Source of the DNA: Gaiellasilicea sp035645095
Lineage (GTDB): Bacteria > Actinomycetota > Thermoleophilia > Gaiellales > Gaiellaceae
Direction: 5' to 3'
NCBI GenBank assembly: GCA_035645095.1
Contig: DASQNG010000139.1
Span: 1 to 11,449, forward strand
Length of the DNA: 11,449 bases
Each line of letters begins with the position of its first letter. Position 1 is the first letter of the stretch. The notes beneath the pieces were generated by a model. It worked only from the letters and a program-made list of their open reading frames with translations. It searched no databases and was not told where the DNA came from. The position numbers and the translations under genes are program-made. This document shows positions 1 to 6,809 of the stretch, piece by piece.

Positions 1-81
1 CAGCGGGTAGACGTCCGGCGTCGTCCGCTGCTTCTCGACGAGGCAGCCGAGGACGCGGATCTCCACGGCGTCGGCGTCCAC
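1..81 (-). CDS. YceH/DUF480 family protein, N-terminal fragment
   Basis: Only the first 27 codons are inside the window; the gene runs off the left edge. The peptide contains RVLGCLVEKQRTTPDVYPL, which matches the conserved opening of the YceH/DUF480 family (VLGCLLEKQ..TPxxYPLS). The family is predicted to form tandem winged-helix domains, and its molecular role is not established. The GTG at 79-81 is chosen because a TAGGCT box lies 7 bases upstream, the leaderless arrangement seen repeatedly in this window. A GGGAG also sits one base before the GTG, too close to serve as a normal ribosome binding site. A second in-frame GTG five codons later is possible. Family assignment is firm for so short a fragment; function is not. 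Confidence 0.82.
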   Translation of the reverse strand, partial: MDADAVEIRVLGCLVEKQRTTPDVYPL

Positions 82-88
82 GCTCCCG

Positions 89-94
89 AGCCTA
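89..94 (-). promoter_or_regulatory. Putative -10 box of the yceH-like gene (leaderless)
   Basis: Minus-strand TAGGCT (TANNNT) with 7 bases between it and the GTG start, placing the transcription start at or next to the start codon. No -35 element is recognisable. The rest of the gap (95-196) shows nothing I can name. Confidence 0.5.
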
Positions 95-196
95 GCGGCG
101 GCTCAGCTGCTGCGCCTGGACGAGCACGGACCTCGCATCGCATCGCGCCGCGCCTCGCGCACCGGGGGCGGGTCACCCGGATCCCTCGCCCGCTCG

Positions 197-388
197 CTAC
201 CCGCGGAGACCGGCGCGGAGCGACCGGAGCACGGTGCGCACCGAGAGCGCGAGGAGGAGCGCGCCGGCGACCGTTCGTAACGTGTCCCGCGAGAACGGCG
301 TCCGTCGCGACGCCGGCGGTACCGCGTGCTCGACGGCCGTCCCCTTGGGCCCGGAGACGGCCGCCTGTGCCATCGCTTTGAAGTTCAT
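197..388 (-). CDS. Possible small single-pass membrane protein, 63 aa
   Basis: I do not recognise a family. The peptide starts MNFKAMAQAAVSGPKG, has a Pro/Arg-rich middle, and ends with a hydrophobic stretch at about residues 38-52 (RTVAGALLLALSV) flanked by arginines. A single-pass or amphipathic membrane-associated helix with positively charged ends would fit. It lies 43 bases downstream of the FAD oxidase gene on the same strand, so it may be co-transcribed. The ATG is preceded by an imperfect -10-like TACGCG 6 bases upstream and has no clear Shine-Dalgarno. The same frame stays open further upstream, but that part is Arg/Ser-rich and overlaps the oxidase gene, so I leave it out. Coding status is uncertain. 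Confidence 0.42.
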   Translation of the reverse strand: MNFKAMAQAAVSGPKGTAVEHAVPPASRRTPFSRDTLRTVAGALLLALSVRTVLRSLRAGLRG

Positions 389-394
389 GCCGGA

Positions 395-400
395 CGCGTA
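395..400 (-). promoter_or_regulatory. Weak -10-like box before the 63-aa peptide
   Basis: Minus-strand TACGCG with a 6-base spacer to ATG at 388. It matches the TANNNT pattern except for the last T, so support is weak. Confidence 0.25.
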
Positions 401-431
401 CCCGTCCGGGCGGAGCCGAACCCCCCGGCGC

Positions 432-1814
432 TCATCGCGCCGGGAGGATCGGGTGGTTCGAGCGGATGACGTCGTCCGGATCGACGAGCGCCTTGATCTG
501 CCGCAGGCGGTGGTAGCTCGCGCTCGAGAAGAGCGACTGGGCCCGGCGGCGCGTCTCGGCGAAGTTGAGGTACGTGTGCTCGGCCGCGTGCGGGGCCGTC
601 GCCTCGACGACCGCGGCAGCCGCCGCCTCAACTGCCGGCTTCAGCTCCGGCACCGGCACCGCACCGATCGCAAAGAGCGCGAAGGGCGCCCCGAACGAGC
701 AGACGGCACCGTGGTGGGGACGCGACCGCGCGATCGCCCCGCCGAGGTGGCGGATCTCGACGGAGAGGAGCGGCGCGCCGACCGTCCGCTCGACCACGGC
801 CTCGATCAGGTCGTCGTCGACGTCGTCGAGCAGCTGGCCGTCGCCGGCGCCGGGGACCGGGTGCTCCGGGTCCATGTGCAGCGTCGAGAGCTGCTCGACG
901 GGGATCCGTGCGACGGTGTCCATCACCGGTTCGAGCCCGCGGAGCGGCGCGATCAGGCGGTCGCCCTCCTCGGTGTCGCCGAGCCAGATCACCTGGACGA
1001 CGACGAACGACTGGCCCCGCACCGGCTCCGGGATCTCCGGGATCGGCGGGAACTGGAGGATGCGGCCCACGGACGTCATCTCCTCGGGCACCGTCTCGGT
1101 CCAGGCACGCCAGACCTTCAGCACCTCGACGCTACGCTCGACCGGGAACCACAGGATCCCGGCGACGACCTCCTCGATCGGGAAGAGGTTGAACTCGATC
1201 GCGGTCACGATGCCGAACGAGCCGCCGCCGCCGCGGAGCGCCCAGAAGAGGTCGCGCTCCTCGGCCCAGTCCGTCCGCACGAGCTCGCCGGACGCCGTCA
1301 CGACCTCGATCGCCGTCACCTGGTTCGCGCCGATCCCGTACTTGCGCGAGAGCCACGAGAGGCCACCGCCGAGCGTGTAGCCGACGACGCCGACGTCGGG
1401 CGACGAGCCCGCGAGCGCGGCCAGGCCGTGCTCGGCGGCGGCCTCGACCACCTCGATCCAGATCGTGCCGGCCTCGACACGCGCGATCCGTCGCTCCGCG
1501 TCGATCGTGACGCCGCGCAGGCGGTGCATCTTGACGAGGATCGTGTCTTCGAGGCTGCCCAGCGCGGCCGCCCCGTGCCCGGTGCCCTGGGGCGCGACGC
1601 GAAGGCCGTGCTCGCGCGCGAAGGTGACGACGGCGACGACGTCCGCGGCCGACTCCGGCAGCGCGACCGCCGCGGGTCGCTGGTCGACGGCGAGGTTCCA
1701 CGCGAGGCGCGCCTCGTCCCATCCCTCGTCGTCCGGGGTCACGACGTCGCCGTCGATCAGGTCGTGCAGGTCCGCGCACACCGAGCGGGTGCGCAGGGCG
1801 ATGGTGCTGTCCAC
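432..1814 (-). CDS. FAD-binding oxidoreductase, BBE (berberine bridge enzyme-like) family
   Basis: A 460-residue flavin oxidase of the PCMH/VAO type, expected to oxidise a small organic substrate with O2 as acceptor; the substrate cannot be predicted. The FAD domain covers about residues 45-212. PQGTGHG (75-81) holds His80 at the usual 8-alpha-histidyl FAD attachment position. GYTLGGGLSWLSRKYG (145-160) and FWALRGGGGSFGIVT (190-204) are family signatures. The C-terminal BBE segment shows YLNFAE (415-420) and a final VDPDDVIRSNHPI. The second flavin-linking Cys of bicovalent members is absent (GSSPDVG at 136-142), so attachment is probably single. GTG at 1812-1814 is chosen because a full GGAGGTGA Shine-Dalgarno lies 8 bases upstream; an ATG seven codons earlier is the alternative. 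No signal peptide is seen, so it is probably cytoplasmic. It sits 135 bases downstream of an efflux pump gene. Confidence 0.9.
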   Translation of the reverse strand: MDSTIALRTRSVCADLHDLIDGDVVTPDDEGWDEARLAWNLAVDQRPAAVALPESAADVVAVVTFAREHGLRVAPQGTGHGAAALGSLEDTILVKMHRLRGVTIDAERRIARVEAGTIWIEVVEAAAEHGLAALAGSSPDVGVVGYTLGGGLSWLSRKYGIGANQVTAIEVVTASGELVRTDWAEERDLFWALRGGGGSFGIVTAIEFNLFPIEEVVAGILWFPVERSVEVLKVWRAWTETVPEEMTSVGRILQFPPIPEIPEPVRGQSFVVVQVIWLGDTEEGDRLIAPLRGLEPVMDTVARIPVEQLSTLHMDPEHPVPGAGDGQLLDDVDDDLIEAVVERTVGAPLLSVEIRHLGGAIARSRPHHGAVCSFGAPFALFAIGAVPVPELKPAVEAAAAAVVEATAPHAAEHTYLNFAETRRRAQSLFSSASYHRLRQIKALVDPDDVIRSNHPILPAR

Positions 1815-1822
1815 TGGTCTCA

Positions 1823-1827
1823 CCTCC
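1823..1827 (-). promoter_or_regulatory. Strong Shine-Dalgarno deciding the FAD oxidase start
   Basis: Minus-strand GGAGG (extended to GGAGGTGA) with 8 bases to the GTG at 1812-1814. It lies inside the longer reading frame that starts with ATG at 1835, which argues for the downstream GTG as the real start. Confidence 0.75.
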
Positions 1828-1949
1828 GTAGTCATGTCCCGACGATCCTCGGGGCCTGCGGCGGCGGCGGCATCGGCCGGGCGCACGAAATCCGCTCGCC
1901 CGGAGGGACGATCCGGCGTCCGCCGCGAGGAGGAGATGCGGCCGCGCCG

Positions 1950-3353
1950 CTAGGCGGCGGCCAGCTGGGTGCGCAGCGGGCTCCGGCGGATGGAGACGGC
2001 GATGAGGGCCGCCGCGGCGGCGGCGACGGCGCTCAGGCCGAAGGCCCACGAGAAGGCGGACTCGGCCGGGAGCGACGTCCCGAAGATCGTCTGCGTCGTG
2101 AGGAGCGCCGCGCCGATCTGGCCGCCGACGACGGATCCGATCAGGCGGACGACCGTGTTCATCCCCGTCGCCACGCCCATCTCGCGAGGATCGACGTTCT
2201 CCGAGATCAGCGCGACCATCGCCGCGAACGCGGCGCCGACGCCTGCGCCGAGGAGGCCGCTCGCGAGCAGCACCTGCCACGGCTCGTGGTGCGCCTGCGA
2301 GAGCAGGAGGGCGGCCGCGGCGACTGTCGCCATCCCACCCGCGAGCGGCCATTTCGAGCCGAGGCGGCGGCCGAGCAGGCCCGCGAGCGGGCCGCTGAAG
2401 AGCATCGCGACCGAGCTCGGCAGCAGGTAGAGGCCCGCCTGGGTCGCGCTCGCGCCGAAGCCGTAGCCGCGGGACGCCGGCGCCTCGACGAAGGCCGGCA
2501 GGAGCACGAAGCAACTGAAGAGCGCGAAGCCGGAGATCATCGTCGTCAGGTTCGTGAGCAGGACGGGCCGGTGCGCGAGCATGCGCATATCCACCATCGG
2601 GGCGCGCGAGCGAACTTCGACCACGCCCCAGAGCACGAAGAACGCGAGCGACGCCGCGAGCAGGCCGAGCGTCCGGCCGGAGCCCCAGCCCCAGCGGGCG
2701 CCCTCGGTCAGCGGGACCATCAGCGCCACGAGCGCGGCGGAGAGCAGGAGCGCGCCCGGTACGTCGACGCGCGACGGGGTCCGGATCGGCGACTCCGGCA
2801 CGTAGCGGTGCACGAGCGCGAGGGAGAGCGCGACGGGGATGCACCCGAGCACGAAGAGCAGCCGCCAGTGCAGGTGGTCGACGATGACGCCCGAGAGCAC
2901 GATCCCGAAGCCCCCGCCGACGCCGAAGACTGTCGAGAGCAGCCCGATCGCGACCTGCACCCGCTCGGGCGGGAACTCGTCGCGGATGATCGCGAAGGAG
3001 AGCGGGAAGAGCGCCCCGCCGGCACCCGAGAGCGCCCGGAAGCCGATCAGGGACGGCAGGTCCCAGGCCGCGGCGGCGCCGATGCAGCCGAGGAGGAAGA
3101 GGCCCAGGCTTACGAGCAGCATCCGCTCCTTGCCGAACTGGTCGCCGAGCTTGCCGAGGATCGGAGTCGTCACAGCGGCCGCGACGAGGAAGGCGGTCAG
3201 CACCCACGTCACCCACGCCGTCGTGCCGCCGAGCTCGCGCTGGAACTCCGGGAGGGCCGGGAAGACCATCGTCTGCTGGAACGCGAACGCCGTGCCGGCC
3301 AGCGTGAGCACGGCCAGCGTGACGTTGTGGTGCTGCCGCCGCCCCCCGCCCAC
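1950..3353 (-). CDS. MFS transporter, DHA2-like 14-helix drug/proton antiporter
   Basis: A 467-residue inner-membrane exporter of the major facilitator superfamily. I count 14 hydrophobic segments, the DHA2 (QacA/EmrB-like) layout. TM1 is at about 11-33, TM2 at 47-66 and TM5 at 134-158; the last ends near residue 455. Motif A in the TM2-TM3 loop is GKLGDQFGKER (67-77). Motif B is R106 in FRALSGAGG. TM5 is glycine-rich (GVGGGFGIVLSG) like antiporter motif C. The family uses the proton gradient to expel hydrophobic drugs, dyes or metabolites; the substrate here is unknown. GTG at 3351-3353 fits the family N-terminus (GRRQHHNVTLAVLTLAG), 11 bases after the preceding yeeE-like gene, with an AGGG just upstream as a weak ribosome site. 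Downstream lies the FAD oxidase, so a shared metabolic role is possible but unproven. Confidence 0.9.
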   Translation of the reverse strand: MGGGRRQHHNVTLAVLTLAGTAFAFQQTMVFPALPEFQRELGGTTAWVTWVLTAFLVAAAVTTPILGKLGDQFGKERMLLVSLGLFLLGCIGAAAAWDLPSLIGFRALSGAGGALFPLSFAIIRDEFPPERVQVAIGLLSTVFGVGGGFGIVLSGVIVDHLHWRLLFVLGCIPVALSLALVHRYVPESPIRTPSRVDVPGALLLSAALVALMVPLTEGARWGWGSGRTLGLLAASLAFFVLWGVVEVRSRAPMVDMRMLAHRPVLLTNLTTMISGFALFSCFVLLPAFVEAPASRGYGFGASATQAGLYLLPSSVAMLFSGPLAGLLGRRLGSKWPLAGGMATVAAAALLLSQAHHEPWQVLLASGLLGAGVGAAFAAMVALISENVDPREMGVATGMNTVVRLIGSVVGGQIGAALLTTQTIFGTSLPAESAFSWAFGLSAVAAAAAALIAVSIRRSPLRTQLAAA

Positions 3354-3364
3354 GCGCCCTGCCG

Positions 3365-3796
3365 CTACGCGGCCGCGGCGGCGGGCGTGCGGGCGCGCTC
3401 GCGGACGAGGTAGGGCTTGATCCCGAGCAGGCCGCCGCCCAGCGTCGCGAGGCTCCAGAGCGCGCCTCCGCCGCGCTGCGCCGCGATCGGCCCGGGGCAC
3501 GCCGCCGAGACGCCCCAGCCGAGGCCGAAGACCACGCTGCCGAGGATGTGCGCGCGCGACGGCCGGAGCGGCGTCCACCCGGTCGGCTCGCCGGTCAGGA
3601 GCGCGCGGACGCGCAGCCGCCGCAGCAGGCGCAGGCCGACGGTCGCCGTCGCGAGCGCGCTCGCGAAGAGGCCGTAGAGGTAGAACTCCTCGAGCAGCAG
3701 CTCCCGCCGGATCACGTCGGGGTCGGCCATTCCCGACCACGCGAGGACGAATCCGAAGACGGCGCCGATCGCCGCGACCGCGAGCCGCGGGCTCAC
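3365..3796 (-). CDS. YeeE/YedE family permease, second half (sulfur-compound transport)
   Basis: A 143-residue membrane protein with about four helices, including 5-20, 42-60 and 84-101. It carries the half-family motifs GFVLAWSGMADPDVI (15-29) and GLGWGVSAACPGP (91-103) with Cys100. In two-gene members of the YeeE/YedE family this half pairs with a first half carrying GGCTSG. Single-chain members of the family take up thiosulfate using conserved cysteines; the substrate here is inferred from that. GTG at 3794-3796 overlaps the stop of the upstream partner as GTGA (4 bases), so the two are translationally coupled. The C-terminal tail is Arg/Ala-rich. No TusA-like sulfur carrier gene is adjacent. 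Confidence 0.83.
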   Translation of the reverse strand: MSPRLAVAAIGAVFGFVLAWSGMADPDVIRRELLLEEFYLYGLFASALATATVGLRLLRRLRVRALLTGEPTGWTPLRPSRAHILGSVVFGLGWGVSAACPGPIAAQRGGGALWSLATLGGGLLGIKPYLVRERARTPAAAAA

Positions 3797-4143
3797 GCGC
3801 CGCTCCCGAAGAGCGCTGCCGTCACGAGCGTGACGACGACGGCGACGCCGAAGAACGTGGCCGTCGCGACGGCGCCCGCCGGTGAAGCGATTGCGTTGCC
3901 GCAGAGGCCGTTGCCGGACGTGCAGCCGCCGGCCGTCTTCGCGCCGAAGCCGATCAGGACGCCGGCGGCGACGAGGACCCCGCTCCCCAGCCGCATGCTC
4001 CATTCCGAGGCGCGCTCCACGACGTCGGAGAACCCGCCGACGACGACGAGGCGCGCGTTTGCGACGAGGTACATGAGGACGACGCTCGCGCCGAGCAGCT
4101 GGCCGGCGACGAACCACGGCGGCTGCGCGGCGAGCTCCGTCAC
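3793..4143 (-). CDS. YeeE/YedE family permease, first half (sulfur-compound transport)
   Basis: A 116-residue membrane protein with three or four helices. Its hallmark is GAKTAGGCTSGNGLCGNA (67-84), the YeeE/YedE signature with Cys74 and Cys81, the residues expected to relay sulfur through the channel. It makes a pair with the next gene, with which it overlaps by 4 bases. The GTG at 4141-4143 is directly abutted by GGGAGG, an unusable ribosome-site spacing, but a TACCAT box lies 6 bases upstream, so I read it as a leaderless start. The gene begins only 39 bases after ettA ends, yet seems to have its own promoter. Transport of thiosulfate or a related compound is inferred from the family. Confidence 0.86.
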   Translation of the reverse strand: MTELAAQPPWFVAGQLLGASVVLMYLVANARLVVVGGFSDVVERASEWSMRLGSGVLVAAGVLIGFGAKTAGGCTSGNGLCGNAIASPAGAVATATFFGVAVVVTLVTAALFGSGA

Positions 4144-4149
4144 CTCCCG

Positions 4150-4155
4150 ATGGTA
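4150..4155 (-). promoter_or_regulatory. Putative -10 box of the yeeE-like pair (leaderless)
   Basis: Minus-strand TACCAT with a 6-base spacer to the GTG at 4143, inside the 39-base gap after ettA. It explains why the apparent GGGAGG touches the start codon. Confidence 0.5.
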
Positions 4156-4182
4156 GCCGGGTCGCTGTGGGCGGAGGCTCGC

Positions 4183-5856
4183 TCAGGCGGGCGCGACGAG
4201 CGGCTTGTAGCGGATGCGGTGCGGCTCGAGCGCCTCCGCGCCGCGCGTCTCCTTCACCCAGTCCGCGTACTCGGCATAGCTGCCCTCGAACCAGGTCGCC
4301 CGGCTGTCGCCCTCGAAGGCGAGGATGTGGGTCGCGACACGGTCGAGAAACCAGCGGTCGTGGCTGATCACGACTGCGCACCCGGCGAAGTCGAGCAGCG
4401 CCTCCTCCAGCGCGCGCAGCGTGTCGACGTCGAGGTCGTTCGTCGGCTCGTCGAGGAGCAGCACGTTGCCGCCGCTGCGGAGCAGCTTCGCCAGGTGCAC
4501 CCGGTTGCGCTCGCCGCCCGAGAGGTCGCCGACCTTCTTCTGCTGGTCGGAGCCCCGGAAGTTGAACCAGGAGACGTACTGGCGCGAGTTCACCTCGCGC
4601 CGGCCGAGGAGGATCGTGTCCTCCATGCCGGAGATCTCCTTCCACACCGTGTGCTCCGGGTTCAGGCCGCCGCGGCTCTGGTCGACGTAGGCGAGCTCGA
4701 CGGTGTCGCCGACGCGCAGCACGCCCGCGTCCGGCTGCTCCTCGCCCGCGATCAGCCGGAAGAGCGTCGTCTTGCCGGCCCCGTTCGGGCCGATCACGCC
4801 GACGATCCCGCCCGGCGGCAGCGAGAACGTCAGGTCGTCGTAGAGGAGCTTGTCGCCGTAGCCCTTCGCGACGTGGTCAGCCGCCACCACGACGTCGCCG
4901 AGGCGAGGGCCGGCAGGGATGTGGATCTCGACGCGGTCGAGTCGCACGTTCCCCTCCTCGGCGAGCAGCCTCTCGTAGGCGCCGAGCCGCGCCTTGGACT
5001 TGGCGTGGCGCGCCTTCGGGCTCAGCCGCACCCACTCGAGCTCGCGTGCGAGCGTCCGCCGCCGCGCCGACTCCTGCTTCTCCTCGACCGCGAGCCGCGC
5101 CTGCTTCTGCTCGAGCCAGGAGGAGTAGTTGCCCTCGAACGGGATGCCCTTGCCGCGGTCGAGCTCGAGGATCCACCCGGCGACGTTGTCGAGGAAGTAG
5201 CGGTCGTGGGTGACGGCGACGATCGTGCCCTTGTAGTCGGCGAGGAAGCGCTCGAGCCACGCGACCGACTCCGCGTCGAGGTGGTTCGTCGGCTCGTCGA
5301 GCAGCAGCAGGTCGGGGGACGAGAGAAGGAGGCGGCAGAGCGCGACGCGCCGTCGCTCGCCCCCGGAGAGCGTCGTCACGTCGCGGTCGCCGTCCGGCAG
5401 CCGCAGCGCGTCCATCGCGCGGTCGAGCGTCGCGTCGAGGCTCCACGCGTCGTGCCGGTCGATCAGATCCTGCACCTTGGCCTGCTCGGCGAGCAGGGCG
5501 TCGAAGTCCGCGTCCGGCTCCGCGAACTGCGCGGAGATGGCGTTGAAGCGGTCGAGCAGGTCGCGCAGCGGCCGGACGCCGTCCTCGACGTTGCCGCGCA
5601 CGTCCTTCGTCTCGTCCAGGTGCGGCTCCTGCTCGAGGAAGCCGACCGTCGCACCCGGCGCGAGCTCGGCGACGCCGCTCGACGGTTCCTCGCGCCCCGC
5701 CATGATCCGCAGCAGCGTCGACTTGCCGGCGCCGTTCGGCCCGAGCACGCCGATCTTCGCGCCCGGCAGGAACGAGAGCGAGATGTTCGCCAGCACCTGA
5801 CGCTCCGGGCCGTAGAACTTGTCGGCGCGGAACATCGTGAAGACGTAGTCGCTCAT
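4183..5856 (-). CDS. ettA: Energy-dependent translational throttle protein EttA (ABC-F ATPase)
   Basis: A 557-residue soluble ABC-F protein, the usual EttA length. It binds the ribosomal E site and regulates entry into elongation according to ATP/ADP level. ABC domain 1 has Walker A GPNGAGKS (39-46), signature LSGGE (163-167), Walker B LLLLDEP with Glu188, and switch His217. The linker that contacts P-site tRNA spans about 240-315 and includes the EttA-like LEWVRLSPKARHAKSKAR. Domain 2 has Walker A at 356-363, LSGGE at 445-449, Glu470 in LLLLDEPTNDLD and His499. There are no membrane segments. The start ATG has a TAGGGT box 9 bases upstream and only a poor GGTGG as ribosome site, so the leader is at most a few bases. 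Divergent from the gerW-like gene. All catalytic residues are present. Confidence 0.96.
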   Translation of the reverse strand: MSDYVFTMFRADKFYGPERQVLANISLSFLPGAKIGVLGPNGAGKSTLLRIMAGREEPSSGVAELAPGATVGFLEQEPHLDETKDVRGNVEDGVRPLRDLLDRFNAISAQFAEPDADFDALLAEQAKVQDLIDRHDAWSLDATLDRAMDALRLPDGDRDVTTLSGGERRRVALCRLLLSSPDLLLLDEPTNHLDAESVAWLERFLADYKGTIVAVTHDRYFLDNVAGWILELDRGKGIPFEGNYSSWLEQKQARLAVEEKQESARRRTLARELEWVRLSPKARHAKSKARLGAYERLLAEEGNVRLDRVEIHIPAGPRLGDVVVAADHVAKGYGDKLLYDDLTFSLPPGGIVGVIGPNGAGKTTLFRLIAGEEQPDAGVLRVGDTVELAYVDQSRGGLNPEHTVWKEISGMEDTILLGRREVNSRQYVSWFNFRGSDQQKKVGDLSGGERNRVHLAKLLRSGGNVLLLDEPTNDLDVDTLRALEEALLDFAGCAVVISHDRWFLDRVATHILAFEGDSRATWFEGSYAEYADWVKETRGAEALEPHRIRYKPLVAPA

Positions 5857-5865
5857 CGACCGACC

Positions 5866-5871
5866 ACCCTA
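5866..5871 (-). promoter_or_regulatory. Putative -10 box of ettA
   Basis: Minus-strand TAGGGT with a 9-base spacer to ATG 5856, predicting a leader of about 2-3 bases. No -35 element is evident. Confidence 0.48.
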
Positions 5872-5931
5872 GACGATGGTGTGAGGCCCGCCCGAGCGGC
5901 CGAGCGGTGGAACCGCCATGCTTGGGAGCCG

Positions 5932-5950
5932 CGTCTCGACGAGCGAGACG
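5932..5950. repeat. 7-bp inverted repeat upstream of the gerW-like gene
   Basis: CGTCTCG at 5932-5938 and CGAGACG at 5944-5950 are perfect inverted arms around a 5-base spacer. They sit 12 bases before the gerW-like Shine-Dalgarno and within the ettA/gerW divergent gap. An operator or a 5' leader hairpin are both possible. A weaker inverted pair, GCGGT/ACCGC, lies at about 5904-5916. Confidence 0.4.
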
Positions 5951-5962
5951 ACCTGCGGAAGA

Positions 5963-5969
5963 GGAGGAG
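5963..5969 (+). promoter_or_regulatory. Shine-Dalgarno of the gerW-like gene
   Basis: GGAGGAG, with GGAGG ending 5 bases before the GTG at 5973. It decides the start over an earlier in-frame ATG near 5907, whose N-terminal extension is not family-like. Confidence 0.65.
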
Positions 5970-5972
5970 CCC

Positions 5973-6293
5973 GTGGATCTGGACGCACTGCTGCAGGGCC
6001 ACCGTGACGCCGTCACGGTCCGCCGCATCTACGGCGACCCGGTGGAGCGCGACGGCGTGACCCTCGTCCCTGCCGCCGCGGTCTTCGGCGGCACCGGCGG
6101 CGGCGGCGACCGCGAGGGCAACGGCGGCGGCGGGTTCGGCTTGATCGGCCGTCCCGTCGGCGCGTGGGTGCTGCGCGACGGGAAGGTGACGTGGCGGCCT
6201 GCGCTCGACGTCACCCGCCTCGCGTTCCTCGGTGCGCTCCTCCTCCTCGCCTTGCGCCGGCGCCGCGGCCCTGCCGCTCGGACGCGCGCCTGA
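5973..6293 (+). CDS. GerW/YtfJ family protein
   Basis: A 106-residue protein of the GerW (YtfJ) spore-protein-like family. Seen directly are YGDPVERDGVTLVPAAAVFGG (20-40), matching the family G-x-P-(I/V)-x-x-x-G-x-T-(V/L)-(I/V)-P pattern, a glycine-rich loop (39-56), then GFGLIGRPVGAWVLRDGKV (55-73). Residues 83-94 form a short hydrophobic segment followed by RRRR, possibly a C-terminal membrane anchor. In Bacillus a member is needed for germination, but homologues are common in actinobacteria that are not known to sporulate like Bacillus, so no function is claimed. GTG is chosen on the GGAGGAG site. Divergent from ettA, and 39 bases upstream of the MaoC-like gene, which has its own promoter. 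Confidence 0.8.
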   Translation: MDLDALLQGHRDAVTVRRIYGDPVERDGVTLVPAAAVFGGTGGGGDREGNGGGGFGLIGRPVGAWVLRDGKVTWRPALDVTRLAFLGALLLLALRRRRGPAARTRA

Positions 6294-6319
6294 CCCGCGG
6301 CCGCGCCCGTCCCGGGCCG

Positions 6320-6325
6320 TAAGCT
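6320..6325 (+). promoter_or_regulatory. Putative -10 box of the MaoC-like gene (leaderless)
   Basis: TAAGCT with a 7-base spacer to ATG 6333; no Shine-Dalgarno is present in the intervening bases. Confidence 0.52.
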
Positions 6326-6332
6326 CCGCCGC

Positions 6333-6809
6333 ATGCCGCCGCGCTTCTTCGAGGACTTCGCTCCGGGCGAGACCTACGACCTCGGCAGCCACACGGTCAC
6401 GGAGGCCGAGATCGTCACCTTCGCCCGCGAGTGGGACCCGCAGTCGTTCCACGTCGACGCCGAGGCGGCTGCAGCCTCGCACTTCGGCGGCCTGATCGCG
6501 AGCGGCTGGCACACCTGCGCGCTGTGGATGCGGCTCTACGTGACGTCGCTCCTCGGAGACGCCGCGGGACTCGGCTCGCCGGGCGTGGAGGAGCTGCGCT
6601 GGCTCATGCCGGTGCGGCCGGGCGACACGCTGTCGGCGCGGCTGACGGTGCTCGAGGCGACGCCGTCCGAGCGCCGGCCGGACCGGGGCACGATCCGCTC
6701 GCGCGGCGAGATGCTCAACGGCGACGCCGTCGTGCTCTCGATGCTGGCGCGCGGCCATTTCGCGCGCCGGAGCGGGAGTTCTCGTCTCGCGACCGACCGG
6801 CCTCGTTGA
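6333..6809 (+). CDS. MaoC-like hot-dog dehydratase
   Basis: A 158-residue single hot-dog-fold protein, close to the usual single-domain MaoC/(R)-enoyl-CoA hydratase size. The active-site pattern D-x4-H is present as Asp35 and His40 in WDPQSFHVD (34-42), followed by the substrate-channel motif GGLIASGWHT (52-61). LRWLMPVRPGDTLSARLTV (88-106) is the conserved second half. Members hydrate 2-enoyl-CoA thioesters or dehydrate 3-hydroxyacyl-CoA; the chain length or pathway is not evident. The start rests on the leaderless TAAGCT box. The last ~30 codons overlap yihY convergently and the tail after about residue 145 is Arg/Ser-rich and unlike the fold, so it is probably unstructured. Confidence 0.87.
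   Translation: MPPRFFEDFAPGETYDLGSHTVTEAEIVTFAREWDPQSFHVDAEAAAASHFGGLIASGWHTCALWMRLYVTSLLGDAAGLGSPGVEELRWLMPVRPGDTLSARLTVLEATPSERRPDRGTIRSRGEMLNGDAVVLSMLARGHFARRSGSSRLATDRPR

Noticed and set aside
1815..1949. Promoter or terminator between the MFS and FAD oxidase genes
   Set aside because: I found no stem followed by a T-run and no TANNNT box at a suitable distance, so I cannot say whether the two are co-transcribed.
234..3413. A very long plus-strand open frame (over 1000 codons) opposite the FAD oxidase, MFS and yeeE-like genes
   Set aside because: Its product is Arg/Glu/Asp-rich with no fold-like pattern, and it is antisense to genes with clear family motifs. Such frames are expected in very GC-rich DNA.
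4144..4149. GGGAGG as a Shine-Dalgarno for the first yeeE-like gene
   Set aside because: It touches the GTG, leaving no spacer. The TACCAT box 6 bases upstream gives a better, leaderless reading.
5907..5972. N-terminal extension of the gerW-like protein from an upstream start
   Set aside because: The extra 22 residues are Arg/Glu-rich and not family-like, while GTG 5973 has a strong GGAGGAG site.
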